From CAYUYV01 sp964561475 (lineage in GTDB: Bacteria; Pseudomonadota; Alphaproteobacteria; JAJFIK01), in the NCBI GenBank assembly GCA_964561475.1, contig CAZLPU010000013.1:10789-74788 (forward strand): a DNA stretch of 64,000 nucleotides, given 5' to 3'. Every line of letters begins with the position of its first letter. The first letter of the stretch is position 1. A program made the translations under genes and the position numbers. Below are positions 42,711-51,143 of this stretch, one piece after another. The notes under the pieces were generated by a model, which saw only the letters and a list, made by a program, of their open reading frames with translations, ran no database searches and was not told the origin of the DNA.

Positions 42711-43364
42711 ATGAAACTTTACGGTTATTGGCGGTCCTCGGCGGCCTACCGGGTGCGGATCGCGCTCAATCTCAAAAGCCTCAAGCCCCACCACATTCCC
42801 GTCAGCCTAGTGAACAATGGCGGTGAAAATTTCCATGCCGATTATCTGGCGAAGAACCCGGCGGCCAAACTGCCCACCCTGGAAACCGGCGGGTTCAACC
42901 TGACCCAGTCCCTGGCGATCATCGAGTATCTGGATGAAGTCTTTCCCATGCCGCCCCTGGTCCCCGGGGAGCCGCCCCGCAAGGCCCTGATCCGCGCCTT
43001 TGCCCAGACCATCGCCGCCGATACCCATCCGCTCCAGAACTCCCGGGTTCTGACTTACCTGCGCGACAGGGGCGGGTTCGATGACGGGGCGGTCAAGGCG
43101 TGGATCCATGAATGGATGACCGCGAGCTTTGGTGCCCTGGAAGAGAGCGTTGCCCGGCGCAACGAAGGCACCCCCTTCGCCTTCGGCCATGCTCCGACCC
43201 TGGCGGATGTCTGCCTCGTGCCGCAAATGTACAATGCCCGACGCTTCGAGGTGGATTTGAGCCCCTTTCCCAGGCTGGTGGCCATGGACGCCGCCGCCCG
43301 GGCCCTGCCCGCGTTCGAGGCCGCGTCGCCGGAAAACCAGGCGGATGCACCGAAACACGCCTGA
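42711..43364 (+). CDS. maiA: Maleylacetoacetate isomerase (zeta-class GST)
   Basis: 217 residues from the ATG at 42711 with AAGGGAG upstream; an earlier in-frame start lacks one. The zeta-class signature is YWRSSAAYRVRIALNLK, containing the catalytic SSxxxR; the glutathione-binding segment is LTQSLAIIEYLDE. C-terminal features include FAFGHAPTLADVCLVPQMYNA (ends split here for length). The enzyme isomerises maleylacetoacetate to fumarylacetoacetate using glutathione. It follows fahA by 70 bp. Confidence 0.95.
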   Translation: MKLYGYWRSSAAYRVRIALNLKSLKPHHIPVSLVNNGGENFHADYLAKNPAAKLPTLETGGFNLTQSLAIIEYLDEVFPMPPLVPGEPPRKALIRAFAQTIAADTHPLQNSRVLTYLRDRGGFDDGAVKAWIHEWMTASFGALEESVARRNEGTPFAFGHAPTLADVCLVPQMYNARRFEVDLSPFPRLVAMDAAARALPAFEAASPENQADAPKHA

Positions 43365-43408
43365 TCCTCTCCGTCCTCGGATGAGACAATCACCAGCGGG
43401 AAACTGAC

Positions 43409-43885
43409 ATGACCGGAACCTTGATCGGCATCGCGGTGCGGCCAGCGCGGCGCACGCCCATGGAAGAACGCAGCCACGTATCCATCGACAAGGAAACCGG
43501 TCTCGACGGGGACCATGCGGGCAAACACCCCAAACGGATCGTCACGATCCTGTCCCGGGCGGGCTGGCAGGCGGCCCTGGAGCACCTCGATCCGTTTCTG
43601 GATCTGCCCTGGACCACACGGCGGGCCAATCTGCTGGTGGACGGCATCGATCTGCCCCGGGCGGCGGGAGCGATTATCACCGTAGGCGCGGTCACCTTGG
43701 AGGTGACCGGCGAGACCGTCCCCTGTTCCAGGATGGACGAGGCACGGGAAGGTCTGCGCAAGGCGCTGGCCCAGGACTGGCGCGGCGGGGTGATTTGCAG
43801 CGTGACCGAACCGGGGGACGTGCGCATCGGCGATCCGGTGGATATTCCCTATGCCCCGGAACCCCGCACCCGCCACCTGCCCTGA
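43409..43885 (+). CDS. MOSC domain protein
   Basis: 158 residues, a stand-alone MOSC (molybdenum cofactor sulfurase C-terminal) domain. The conserved Cys is in ETVPCSRMDEAREGL, with RRANLLVDGIDLP earlier. Stand-alone MOSC proteins are linked to molybdenum-sulfur cofactor chemistry and detoxification of N-hydroxylated compounds. It lies 44 bp after maiA and is probably on the same transcript, but its link to tyrosine catabolism is not established. Confidence 0.85.
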   Translation: MTGTLIGIAVRPARRTPMEERSHVSIDKETGLDGDHAGKHPKRIVTILSRAGWQAALEHLDPFLDLPWTTRRANLLVDGIDLPRAAGAIITVGAVTLEVTGETVPCSRMDEAREGLRKALAQDWRGGVICSVTEPGDVRIGDPVDIPYAPEPRTRHLP

Positions 43886-43913
43886 CAATCAGGCCCGCCC
43901 ACGCGTACTGTCA

Positions 43914-44984
43914 TCAGCCGCGCGATCCGTTGCCGGATGTACCGTCATTCTCAGCCTCGGGCGACGACTGCTCCCCGGTGCGGGCTGGGGGCAGACCGAA
44001 ATCCTCCGGGCGGGAGCGCAAAAGGAACCACGGCCAGCGGCCAGATCCCTTTCTCGCCCGCGCCCCCTGCCAGTCTTCCCGCCACGCGGCGGCTTCCCCG
44101 TCATGGACAAGGCCGAGCCGTCCCAGAAGGGCGGCAAACCGGGATGTCAAGGCAGGTTCCGTCGGCGCCCACACCAGGGCGCTGGCCATGTGCACGTCAT
44201 CGGCGGCGACGGTCATTTCCCGCCAGCTCTTCTCCCGGATCCCCCAGACCCCATCCAGAATGAGCATTTTCAGGGTGATGATGGTCAGGGACATGAACAC
44301 CCCCGAGAAGATCACATCGCTCAGAAAGTGGGCGCCCTGAACAATCCGGACACCGCCGATAAAGGCTCCGAACAAGAGGGCCGCCACCACTGCCTTGGCG
44401 CGCACCGCCGCCGCCAGGGGCAGCATCAGCGCGAGGGCCAGCATGGTGAACCCCATGGCGGCATCACCGGAGACGAATGAGCAGTTCCGGGCGCATTGGT
44501 CGGTGATCACCATGGGGGGCGAAAAGGTCGCTTCGCCGCCGAACTGGCTGACCTCCCGGGGCCGGGCGCGGCCCCATTGATCCTTGAACAGCACATTGGC
44601 GATCAGCGCCGGACCGAGCAGCATGGAGAAAAACAAGAAGCCGAAATGCCTGCGGCCCATGCCCATCCACGCACGTGGCTTCGGCAGGGTGTAAATCAGA
44701 CCGCCGATGGCAAGGAGCGCCATCCCAAGGGCCAGATATTCGATCAGGTCATTGAAGAATTCCGCGACGGGGTGCTTGGCCAGGGGAAACCGCCCTGCTT
44801 CCACATCCGCGAACAGACCGGACACTTTGAGATCGAGTTCAGGAGCGGAAACAAACACGATCGTGGTCAGCATGCCGATGACACAAAGCACGGTGATCCA
44901 CACAAGGTCCCTGCGCAAGATCATGCTCCGGGTGCCCGGGTTCATGGGATGATCCTGAAGCAGCGGCTGCGGTTGGGCACTCAT
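43914..44984 (-). CDS. PAP2-family membrane phosphatase, variant active site
   Basis: 356 residues with about six membrane helices. Motif 1 is intact as KDQWGRARP (K-x6-RP). Motif 2, normally PSGH, reads CSFVSGDAAMG, so the catalytic His position is Asp. Motif 3 reads VRIVQGAHFLSD (Arg, His and Asp kept, leading Ser lost). VSGE/VSGD-type members are known among PAP2 proteins of this class. The last 100 residues are a soluble tail ending in Ser/Asn/Gly. Its ATG overlaps the stop of the large GT39 gene as ATGA. It may dephosphorylate lipid A or polyprenyl diphosphate. Confidence 0.85.
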   Translation of the reverse strand: MSAQPQPLLQDHPMNPGTRSMILRRDLVWITVLCVIGMLTTIVFVSAPELDLKVSGLFADVEAGRFPLAKHPVAEFFNDLIEYLALGMALLAIGGLIYTLPKPRAWMGMGRRHFGFLFFSMLLGPALIANVLFKDQWGRARPREVSQFGGEATFSPPMVITDQCARNCSFVSGDAAMGFTMLALALMLPLAAAVRAKAVVAALLFGAFIGGVRIVQGAHFLSDVIFSGVFMSLTIITLKMLILDGVWGIREKSWREMTVAADDVHMASALVWAPTEPALTSRFAALLGRLGLVHDGEAAAWREDWQGARARKGSGRWPWFLLRSRPEDFGLPPARTGEQSSPEAENDGTSGNGSRG

Positions 44985-47461
44985 GAGGGGTCTCTCCAGG
45001 ATATCGGATCAAGGCGTGCCATATCCGCATCGGGAAAATCCGTGGCATGGGGCATCAGGGTTTCCAGGGCATAGAAATGGAACACCCTCTGCTTGCCCCC
45101 GCCGATATCCGTGGGGAAGCTGCCCAGATAGGCCATGCGGCGGAAGCGGGCCAGGATCTTCGCCGGGTCCCGTTTCCTGGTCACCAGCAGGACCTTGCCG
45201 CTCAAAGGCTCCGTGATCGGGTTCTTCAGTTCAAAATGGTTTTCCGGAATGCCGTTCTTGTCCCAGATGGTCAGGGGGACGGGCAGGGGGGCCGCGTAAT
45301 AGGCAAGCTGCGCGTAAAGCCCCCGGCCTTCCGCCATAACCGCCGTGAACTGACGGCCACCGTGACCAGACCGGGCCCGCCAACTCACCTCGGCGCCGAT
45401 CTCGTCCCAGCCCTGCATGCGCTTGAAGTCATTGCTGCGCCCAAGGGTTTCCAAGAGGCCCGGGGACAGGATCGTGGCGTAAAGCAGCACACCGGCGGCC
45501 ACATGGATCAGGAAGGAGATGGCCACCACCGGGCGCAGGCGGGTGTTCGACAGCCAGACCACCACCAGAACCGAAGCGGCCACATAGGCGGTCGCGGCCC
45601 AATTGGCATGGGCCCGGGACAGGAAAGCCTGGAAGCTGACGATCAGCAAAGGCGGCACCGTGAACAGGATCAGGAACAGGATCGCCCGGTGATTCACCCC
45701 GGAAGGAAACCGCTTGGTGATGGTCAGGAAGCCCCACACAAGGGCCGCGAACAGAAGCGGGCCAAAGACCGCGAACTGTCCCAGAACGAAGTAGCCCATC
45801 TTGCCCGGATTGAGCATGGGGCCGGCCCAATTGGCATTGGCCGCCGTGTGGGAAACCGTGGCGAAGTCATTGGACAAATTCCACAGGACATTCGGTGTGA
45901 AGATCGCTCCCGCCAGGACCACCACGGTGAACCCGCGCCAACCCAGCATCGCCCGGCGCGCTTCGCTGTCCGCCGCCAGGAACAGGACGCTGCCCAGGAC
46001 GAAGTAGAGCATGGCGTATTTGCTCATCAGGCCCATGCCGACCGCGAGCCCAAGCACCACGGCCCAGCCAATGGAGAACCGGGTTACCGTGCGCCAGAGC
46101 GCGAGTAGGGCCAGGGACCAGAAGAAGAGCAGGGGCACATCCGTCGATATGATCGTGGAGGAAAACCACACACCAGGAAGCGTCGCGAATGTGATGCTTG
46201 CCAGAAAGGCCGTCCGTCCATTGAACATGCCCTGGGCCAGGAGGAACAGGCACAGGCTCGTTCCCGCATAGTAGAGGGGGGAGGCAAGCCGCACGGCTGC
46301 TTCAGAGGTCCCAAAAAGGGCGGTGGTCACCCCGATGGTCCAGGCGAGCACCGGCGGCTTGGAGAAGTAGCCGAAGGCCGGGTCCTGGGACCAGATCCAG
46401 TATTGGGCCTCATCGGGCTGGAGGGTCATGTCACTGAGGACGACCACAAACAGCCTTAGGATCGTGATGATGCCGATGAAAAGCGCCGTGGCCTGAAACC
46501 AGTTCATCTCCACCAGCCGGGTCGAAGAGAGCATCAGCCCCATCGCGGTTTGAGGGATGGCTGGGCTGACCGCTGCCCCATGGGTGCGGGCCGGGCCGGA
46601 TCCGATCACCCCGGTGCTTCTGGAAGCCCTGACCGGTGCATCAAGGCTCGGCTCGATCCGCCCCTCGCCAAGGCCCTCATCCCGATCTCCGACAAGGGGC
46701 CTCAACGCCGGGTCCGGCTCTGCGGCGGGAGTGGCGCTTGCAGCCGGCGGGCGGGCCAGGGGGACCGGTTCAGAAGCCGGTTTGGAGGCCTGCGCCCCTG
46801 CGGGCTGGTCATCCTGCCTGTGTGCAGCATCCTGTTTGGGTGGTCGATCGTCGTGGGCTCCCACGGTTTTGCCGGTGTCCCCATCGGATGAAGGCATTTC
46901 ACGGTTTGCAACGGGCGCCGCCGCCGCGCCGGGGCTCTCATTCGAAGCCCTCCTCCCCTGATCGTCATTGGAGGGGGTAGGATCAGGATCCCGCACCCGT
47001 TTCTGCGTTTGGAGCACATCCGTGGGCGGATGGTCGGCCTGTTTTTGCGCCCCAGGATCGATGTCACGCTCCGCCTGCCCGGGTGTTGCGTCCTCAATCG
47101 AGTCCTTGGGCGGCGTTTCAGCGGGGTTGCTCTTTGCGGCCTGGTTCTTTGCAGCCTCGTTTTCCCCGAGAGGGATTGCGGCGTCCTGGCGGGGCTTCTC
47201 CTGGCCGTTTTCGGCAACGGAAGAAGGTGCAACGCCTGGAGCGGGTTCCGAATCCGGAGAGCGGGGCGCCGACAGGTTCGCGGTGCCAGGAGCTGAGTTG
47301 GGGGCTCGGGTTGGGGCTGGACCATCCGGCTTGTCTGAGGAAACGCTGTCGCCGGATTCTGCCGGAGCCCTGGCATCCAGGCCCTTGGGTCCGTTTCCAT
47401 CCGCCTCCGGAACACTGTCTTGCGTTCGGACGGTCTTGTCTGTCACCGGGTCCCTGGTCAT
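44981..47461 (-). CDS. GT39/ArnT-like glycosyltransferase with ~310-residue disordered N-terminus
   Basis: 826 residues. From about residue 315 it is a GT-C membrane transferase: first helix WFQATALFIGIITILRLFVV, catalytic acidic loop LQPDEAQYWIWSQ, FGYFSKPPVLAW, and about eleven further helices, then a periplasmic domain ending in FPTDIGGGKQRVFHFYALE. The first 310 residues are low complexity, rich in Pro, Ala, Asp, Gln and Ser, with no hydrophobic segment, and must be cytoplasmic. The start lies one base after the stop of the upstream PAP2 gene, which favours the long form; an internal ATG near 46542 would give a normal-length enzyme. It would move a sugar from polyprenyl phosphate to a lipid. 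Confidence 0.85.
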   Translation of the reverse strand: MTRDPVTDKTVRTQDSVPEADGNGPKGLDARAPAESGDSVSSDKPDGPAPTRAPNSAPGTANLSAPRSPDSEPAPGVAPSSVAENGQEKPRQDAAIPLGENEAAKNQAAKSNPAETPPKDSIEDATPGQAERDIDPGAQKQADHPPTDVLQTQKRVRDPDPTPSNDDQGRRASNESPGAAAAPVANREMPSSDGDTGKTVGAHDDRPPKQDAAHRQDDQPAGAQASKPASEPVPLARPPAASATPAAEPDPALRPLVGDRDEGLGEGRIEPSLDAPVRASRSTGVIGSGPARTHGAAVSPAIPQTAMGLMLSSTRLVEMNWFQATALFIGIITILRLFVVVLSDMTLQPDEAQYWIWSQDPAFGYFSKPPVLAWTIGVTTALFGTSEAAVRLASPLYYAGTSLCLFLLAQGMFNGRTAFLASITFATLPGVWFSSTIISTDVPLLFFWSLALLALWRTVTRFSIGWAVVLGLAVGMGLMSKYAMLYFVLGSVLFLAADSEARRAMLGWRGFTVVVLAGAIFTPNVLWNLSNDFATVSHTAANANWAGPMLNPGKMGYFVLGQFAVFGPLLFAALVWGFLTITKRFPSGVNHRAILFLILFTVPPLLIVSFQAFLSRAHANWAATAYVAASVLVVVWLSNTRLRPVVAISFLIHVAAGVLLYATILSPGLLETLGRSNDFKRMQGWDEIGAEVSWRARSGHGGRQFTAVMAEGRGLYAQLAYYAAPLPVPLTIWDKNGIPENHFELKNPITEPLSGKVLLVTRKRDPAKILARFRRMAYLGSFPTDIGGGKQRVFHFYALETLMPHATDFPDADMARLDPISWRDPS

Positions 47462-47462
47462 G

Positions 47463-48509
47463 TCAGGTCTCCCGCACGCGCGACGGCCTGGACATGGCTC
47501 CCGCGGTCTCGCCCCTCACGGTCTCGCCAGGCAGGGATGCTGCGGGGAAGGCGGGGCCGTTCAAATGCATGAACCACCACCGTTTGACCAGGAGTGCACC
47601 CAGGGCCCCCAGGGCGGAGCCGGCGATGATGTCGCTGGGGAAATGGGCGGAGACCATCACCCTGCTGATGGCGATCAGCGCCGCAAAGGGCATGAAGACA
47701 TACCAGAAGCGGGGGAAAAGGATCGTCAGTGCGGTCATGGCGGAAAAGATGGCCTGGGAATGACCCGACGGAAACGAGGTCGTTGACCATTCCGCGCTGG
47801 CGAACGCAAAGCCGTATGTATCGTCCTTGAGCAGATGTTTGGGTCGAAGCCTGCCGAAGAGCGCCTTGAGGACCTGCACGGCAATGCCCGACAGGATCAT
47901 GGTGACCAGCACATACAAGGCCATTTCCGAGGCCCGGTGATAGGCGTAGGCGATCCTGTTGGGCAGGGCGGCCAAAAAGGCACCGCGACTGGCCAGAAAC
48001 ACGACGAGAGCCGAAATGATGAATGGACCGGCCAGACCCAGATCCGTAATCGACCGGAAAAACTGACGGGTTTCCCGGGAGGCTTCGTCACGGACCGTCC
48101 AGGCCACCCACGGATCGATTGTCAGGATCAGCAGAAGGCAGATTGAAAGCACGCCGGTTGCGGCAATCAGGAGAGGGTGGGCGTCAATGATTTCCACGGC
48201 ACGGGGCGGGAGAATGCCCTCGCCGAACCGCACGCCTGCTCCGTCATGGGCACCGGAACGGCGGGTCATACCCAGAAAGGCCGACCGTTGGCGGGAAGAC
48301 GCGCGTGGGCGCAGGGCAGGATCGTCGTGATCCGTCCCAGTCTTTCCTGACGCTGGCTGCCCCGACGCTGGCTGTAGCGTATTCTGTCCCGCTGGCCCGT
48401 CCCCCGGAATGGTGCGCCCGGGCATATCTCGCCCTGGCTCGGTCCGGGAAGAGGCCGGATCGGGTCCGGACAAAGTACTCATCAATTCATCATCCATCGG
48501 CCCGGGCAT
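47463..48509 (-). CDS. PAP2-family membrane phosphatase, canonical
   Basis: 348 residues. All three motifs are intact: KALFGRLRPKH, TTSFPSGHSQAIF and SRVMVSAHFPSD. About 110 N-terminal residues before the first helix (AHPLLIAATGVLSICLLLIL) are Gly/Pro/Ser-rich and probably unstructured. Starts at 48497 and 48482 are also possible, since the GGGGG before 48509 touches the ATG. The enzyme would remove phosphate from lipid A, undecaprenyl diphosphate or phosphatidic acid at the periplasmic face. It sits between two GT39 genes on the same strand. Confidence 0.88.
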   Translation of the reverse strand: MPGPMDDELMSTLSGPDPASSRTEPGRDMPGRTIPGDGPAGQNTLQPASGQPASGKTGTDHDDPALRPRASSRQRSAFLGMTRRSGAHDGAGVRFGEGILPPRAVEIIDAHPLLIAATGVLSICLLLILTIDPWVAWTVRDEASRETRQFFRSITDLGLAGPFIISALVVFLASRGAFLAALPNRIAYAYHRASEMALYVLVTMILSGIAVQVLKALFGRLRPKHLLKDDTYGFAFASAEWSTTSFPSGHSQAIFSAMTALTILFPRFWYVFMPFAALIAISRVMVSAHFPSDIIAGSALGALGALLVKRWWFMHLNGPAFPAASLPGETVRGETAGAMSRPSRVRET

Positions 48510-48598
48510 CCCCCTTCGATGGGGCGGCCCGGGTCATCGAAACGCAATTTCCGACAGGCCGGGACTATCCGGGCAAGGTCCAAAAAGGTCCCGCAGGA

Positions 48599-50428
48599 TC
48601 AGGTCTCCGGTCCGGTGACAGGGGCCTTTTCGCCCGCTTCATGTCCAGCTTGAGAGCGTCCATCCCCGGCACGTCTATAAAGGGTGATGACCACGTCCCG
48701 CCCGTTTGAATAGTTATGTCCCTCGACGCTGCCCAGGATTTCGATCTCCAGGCCCAGTTCTGCAAGGCGCTGGCGGAATTTCTTTTCCGACCGTTGCTCG
48801 ACGAAAGCGATATGGGCGGGATCCGCCTCAAGGTGTTCCGCCGCTGTCCTGGCTTTTACGAGACGGGTGTCCGTGCGGGTCAGAAAAACAAGGCTCGGTT
48901 CCACGAAGCCGGTGGAGGCCAGCCGGGGCCAGGTGCGGTGATCCCCGCCGAACCGGTCCTCCAGCAAGGCCGTCAGCCGGGGGCTGACCGCGAGCCGGTC
49001 CAGATTGGGCAAGGTGATTTCCAGAATTGAGACGAAAAGGACCAAGGCTGCGGCGATCGCCGTACCCATGGCACTCACGGTGCGCCGGGACCAGGCCAGG
49101 ACGGCGACCACAAGCACGAGAAGCACACCAAGCCCGCTCAAAGGCAGGCTCCACACCTCAAGTCCATCGCCGTAAATCATGGGTCCGGCGGTTGCCGCGG
49201 CGGCGAGGGTCAGGCCCAGAAGGGTCCAGGCCACAATGTTCGCCTTGGCCACTTTGCCCGATAGCCAGCCGGTGCGTCCGCGCAGGGCCGCCATCACCGC
49301 CGCCGCCGTCAGCAGGGCCAGTGCAGGGTAGGTCGGCATGCTGTAATGGGGCAGCTTGGTGGGAAAGCACTCGAAGGCAATCCAGGTGGGGATCAGCCAG
49401 GCGAGGCAGAAGCGCAGGGCCGGATCCGCGCGCTCGCTCCAGGCCCTGGCCAGGGCCGGCCACATCAGCAGGGATCCGGGGAAAAAGGTGAGGGTGACCA
49501 GGGCCAGATAATAGCCCGGAGGTGCGCCGTGGGATTCCTGGGCCGAGACCACCTTGGCCGCCAGGTCCTTGCCCACCGCCTCCTGGTAATACTGGCCGCC
49601 GGTCTCGACAAAAATCGCCACTGCCCAAGGCAGGACCAGCAGGCAGGTCAGCGCAAACCCAAGGCCCGGACGCAGTCCGCTCAGCCAGCGCCAGTCCCGG
49701 TCGGCAAAGCCTAAGGCCAGGATCGTCAGGCCGATCACCATGGGACCGATGGGTCCTTTCACCAGCAGGCTGACGGACAGGGCGACCCAGAAAAGAAGAA
49801 CGAGCCCGAGGCCGATCCCGCCCTCACCAGTGCGCGGGCGCAAATAAAGGTGGGCCAGCACACCGTTCATGGCCACGATTGTCGCCAGCAGCACACCGTC
49901 GGTCTTGGAGATGTTCGTTTCCGCCACAAGGCTCATGCACGCCCCCAGCAACGCCGCGGCCAGGAGGGCGGTATCCGGATCGAAGATGCGCCGCGCCGCC
50001 CAATGCAGGAGCAGAACCGCGATGATGGCGCCGATCAGGGAGGGCAGGCGATAGGCCCAGATGCCCGCTTTCTCAGGACCGCCGGCGAGGGAAGCAACGG
50101 CTGCCTGCATCCAGTGGATGCCGGCGGGCTTCTTGTTCCGCGCGCCATCGAGAAAACGGATATTCACAAAATCGTTGGTTTCCAGCATCTGCTTGCTGGC
50201 CTGGGCAAAGCGGCTCTCGTCCCGGTCGAGGGGCGGCAGGCTGAACAGGCCCGGCAGGTAGAACAACACGCAAATGGCCACCAGGATGACCCGCGGGTGG
50301 GCACGGATCCAGGTCACCAGACCCGCAGCGGCCGTACCGGCGCCGTGGCCGGCTTTACGGGAAGACCCGTCCAATGCGACTTGGGGGGCGCCATGGCTGG
50401 CAGGGCCGGAAGACGTGGAGTGGTTCAT
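48599..50428 (-). CDS. ArnT-like GT39/GT83 membrane glycosyltransferase
   Basis: 609 residues from the ATG at 50428. The ArnT pattern is clear: LPPLDRDESRFAQASKQMLE with the catalytic acidic pair, then RFLDGARNKKPAGIHWMQAA. There are about eleven to twelve helices and a periplasmic C-terminal domain (FVEQRSEKKFRQRLAELG). ArnT members transfer aminoarabinose or other sugars from undecaprenyl phosphate to lipid A phosphates. It is the first gene of the four-gene minus-strand run and divergent from the GT2 gene. The actual sugar is unknown; no UDP-aminoarabinose genes are in the window. Confidence 0.9.
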   Translation of the reverse strand: MNHSTSSGPASHGAPQVALDGSSRKAGHGAGTAAAGLVTWIRAHPRVILVAICVLFYLPGLFSLPPLDRDESRFAQASKQMLETNDFVNIRFLDGARNKKPAGIHWMQAAVASLAGGPEKAGIWAYRLPSLIGAIIAVLLLHWAARRIFDPDTALLAAALLGACMSLVAETNISKTDGVLLATIVAMNGVLAHLYLRPRTGEGGIGLGLVLLFWVALSVSLLVKGPIGPMVIGLTILALGFADRDWRWLSGLRPGLGFALTCLLVLPWAVAIFVETGGQYYQEAVGKDLAAKVVSAQESHGAPPGYYLALVTLTFFPGSLLMWPALARAWSERADPALRFCLAWLIPTWIAFECFPTKLPHYSMPTYPALALLTAAAVMAALRGRTGWLSGKVAKANIVAWTLLGLTLAAAATAGPMIYGDGLEVWSLPLSGLGVLLVLVVAVLAWSRRTVSAMGTAIAAALVLFVSILEITLPNLDRLAVSPRLTALLEDRFGGDHRTWPRLASTGFVEPSLVFLTRTDTRLVKARTAAEHLEADPAHIAFVEQRSEKKFRQRLAELGLEIEILGSVEGHNYSNGRDVVITLYRRAGDGRSQAGHEAGEKAPVTGPET

Positions 50429-51143
50429 GCGGGTTCGCGCTTTCAATTCAAGGGATTGGCACAGGGATGACCCGGTTCACCACGTCCGGTGAGCCGCCCG
50501 TCCAGTCCCTTGGGTGTCCTTCTTGCAGTGGCTCCGGACCCTAGAAGATTTTGCGGATCATTGGAATCCGGCGTGCAGGTCCCGGGGCAAAGAACCGTGA
50601 AAGAAGATGGTTTATCGGAAAAAGGCCGTCCGAAAGGAGTGATTCCTTTCAACCAGTTTCTATCACCCCGGGCCTATGGACATTCTGCAATTTGGGAAGC
50701 TATGCCATGTAGAGTGGGGTTGGTGAGACGGGTTGCAGGGCTTGAAGTCGTTTGGCGCGAACCGGCGTGCTGTGGACATCGCGTGGTTTCGCCGGGGCCG
50801 TGACCGGCGGCAGATCCAGTGTGTTGGCCCGCATTTGGAAGACCGGCTCGTTTTTGTCGGACCGCTCTTGGGTTGGGCCACTACTGGGTTGGGCCACTAC
50901 CGGATTGGGCCACTACCGGATTGGGCGGTGATTTGTTTGGGGATCGGTGCCGGGGCGGAGCGTGGCCCCGCGCTCGAAAGCAAGGGTTTTTCCGACGTGT
51001 CCGTGATGGTCTCCCGGCAATGACTGGATCATCATCGCGGGTGGTGTCGACCGGATTTCCGGTCTGATGGAGGCTGTTCTCAACCGGGAACGGGGCCGTG
51101 AGACAGGAACCGGACCATCAGGGGGCTGGCCGAAGCACACTTC
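50429..51143. promoter_or_regulatory. Divergent spacer between ArnT-like and GT2 genes, with 16-bp tandem repeat
   Basis: About 715 bases with no convincing gene; short frames here have repeat-driven or random composition. A small hairpin GAAAGGA/TCCTTTC lies at 50632-50650. A 16-bp repeat lies at 50873-50926. Promoters of both envelope-lipid transcripts should be in this spacer; no clear -35/-10 pair was found. Confidence 0.5.
50873..50926. repeat. 16-bp tandem repeat, about 3.4 copies
   Basis: TTGGGCCACTACTGGG, TTGGGCCACTACCGGA and TTGGGCCACTACCGGA follow directly at 50873, 50889 and 50905, then TTGGGC. Copies two and three are identical, so the last duplication is recent. It is too short and lacks spacers, so it is not CRISPR. 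Confidence 0.9.

Noticed and set aside
50873..50926. Possible CRISPR array
   Set aside because: Units of 16 bp follow directly without spacers and only three copies exist.
50733..51023. Small 96-residue frame in the ArnT/GT2 spacer
   Set aside because: Much of it is created by the 16-bp repeat; no ribosome site or homologous pattern.
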